NCBI RefSeq assembly: GCF_964275005.1
Contig: NC_092706.1
Span: 6,324,564 to 6,388,563, forward strand
Length of the DNA stretch: 64,000 nt
Origin: Diadema setosum
Lineage: Eukaryota; Echinodermata; Echinoidea; Diadematoida; Diadematidae
Direction: 5' to 3'
Both the position numbers and the translations under genes were made by a program. The stretch's first letter is position 1. Each line of letters begins with the position of its first letter. Positions 63,983 to 64,000 of the stretch are shown piece by piece. The notes beneath the pieces are model-generated. The model was given only the letters and a program-made list of their open reading frames with translations. It had not been told where the DNA came from and made no database searches.

Positions 63983-64000
63983 TGAAAACATCTCGACGGA

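Overview
The window is animal nuclear DNA: AT-rich, sparse in genes, with intron-containing genes and dense transposon remnants. A marine deuterostome, most likely a sea urchin or other echinoderm, fits best. The reasons are near-vertebrate-level identity of the SEC61B and LC8 proteins, a TU-like foldback element built of ~15-bp tandem units, abundant TA-flanked MITEs, a tRNA-derived SINE, and AGGTCA-rich and CCGTCCGT-type repeats. This assignment is inference; no species-specific marker was seen.

Three host genes are well supported. (1) A dynein light chain LC8 gene (DYNLL type) lies on the minus strand at 13891-14160, with an intronless CDS and a splice acceptor in the 5'UTR. (2) SEC61B, the Sec61 translocon beta subunit, lies on the minus strand at 30123-24201 in four coding exons, the first holding only the ATG. 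Eighty bases from its ATG, on the opposite strand, is a possible first exon with a mitochondrial-type N-terminus (30204). (3) TMEM41A, a VTT/DedA-family ER membrane protein, lies on the plus strand at 38627-44313 in five coding exons that join in phase to 245 residues. A phase-compatible orphan 3' exon sits at 55369-55478. Outside these I found no other convincing host exon.

Layout. 0-13 kb: no gene; MITEs, microsatellites and a foldback element with a 9-10 bp target duplication (12.26-12.59 kb). 13.3-14.8 kb: LC8, a SINE and a LINE-like tail. 15-22 kb: simple repeats and a foldback element. 22.4-30.2 kb: SEC61B, with a 157-bp tandem array of AGGTCA motifs just inside its last intron and a 0.77-kb palindrome in its first. 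30.4-38.5 kb: a mosaic of MITEs, a TU-like foldback element and an inverted pair of promoter-like segments, one directly upstream of TMEM41A. 38.6-44.3 kb: TMEM41A. 47.4-51.4 kb: a complete-ended but internally deleted Ty3/gypsy LTR element (minus strand) carrying an extra downstream ORF for a C2H2/SR-rich protein. 52.2-54.8 kb: MITEs, one with a triplicated arm. 56.3-60.5 kb: a second, plus-strand gypsy element broken by a Tc1/mariner fragment and a MITE. 60.8-63.7 kb: a decayed Tigger/pogo transposase. 63.84-63.98 kb: a MITE with perfect 30-bp inverted ends.

The host genes have no evident joint function: cytoplasmic motor/hub protein, ER translocon subunit and ER membrane protein. The main novelty candidates are the gypsy element's zinc-finger ORF, the telomere-motif MITE found in the same orientation just downstream of splice donors in both SEC61B and TMEM41A, and the several foldback elements.
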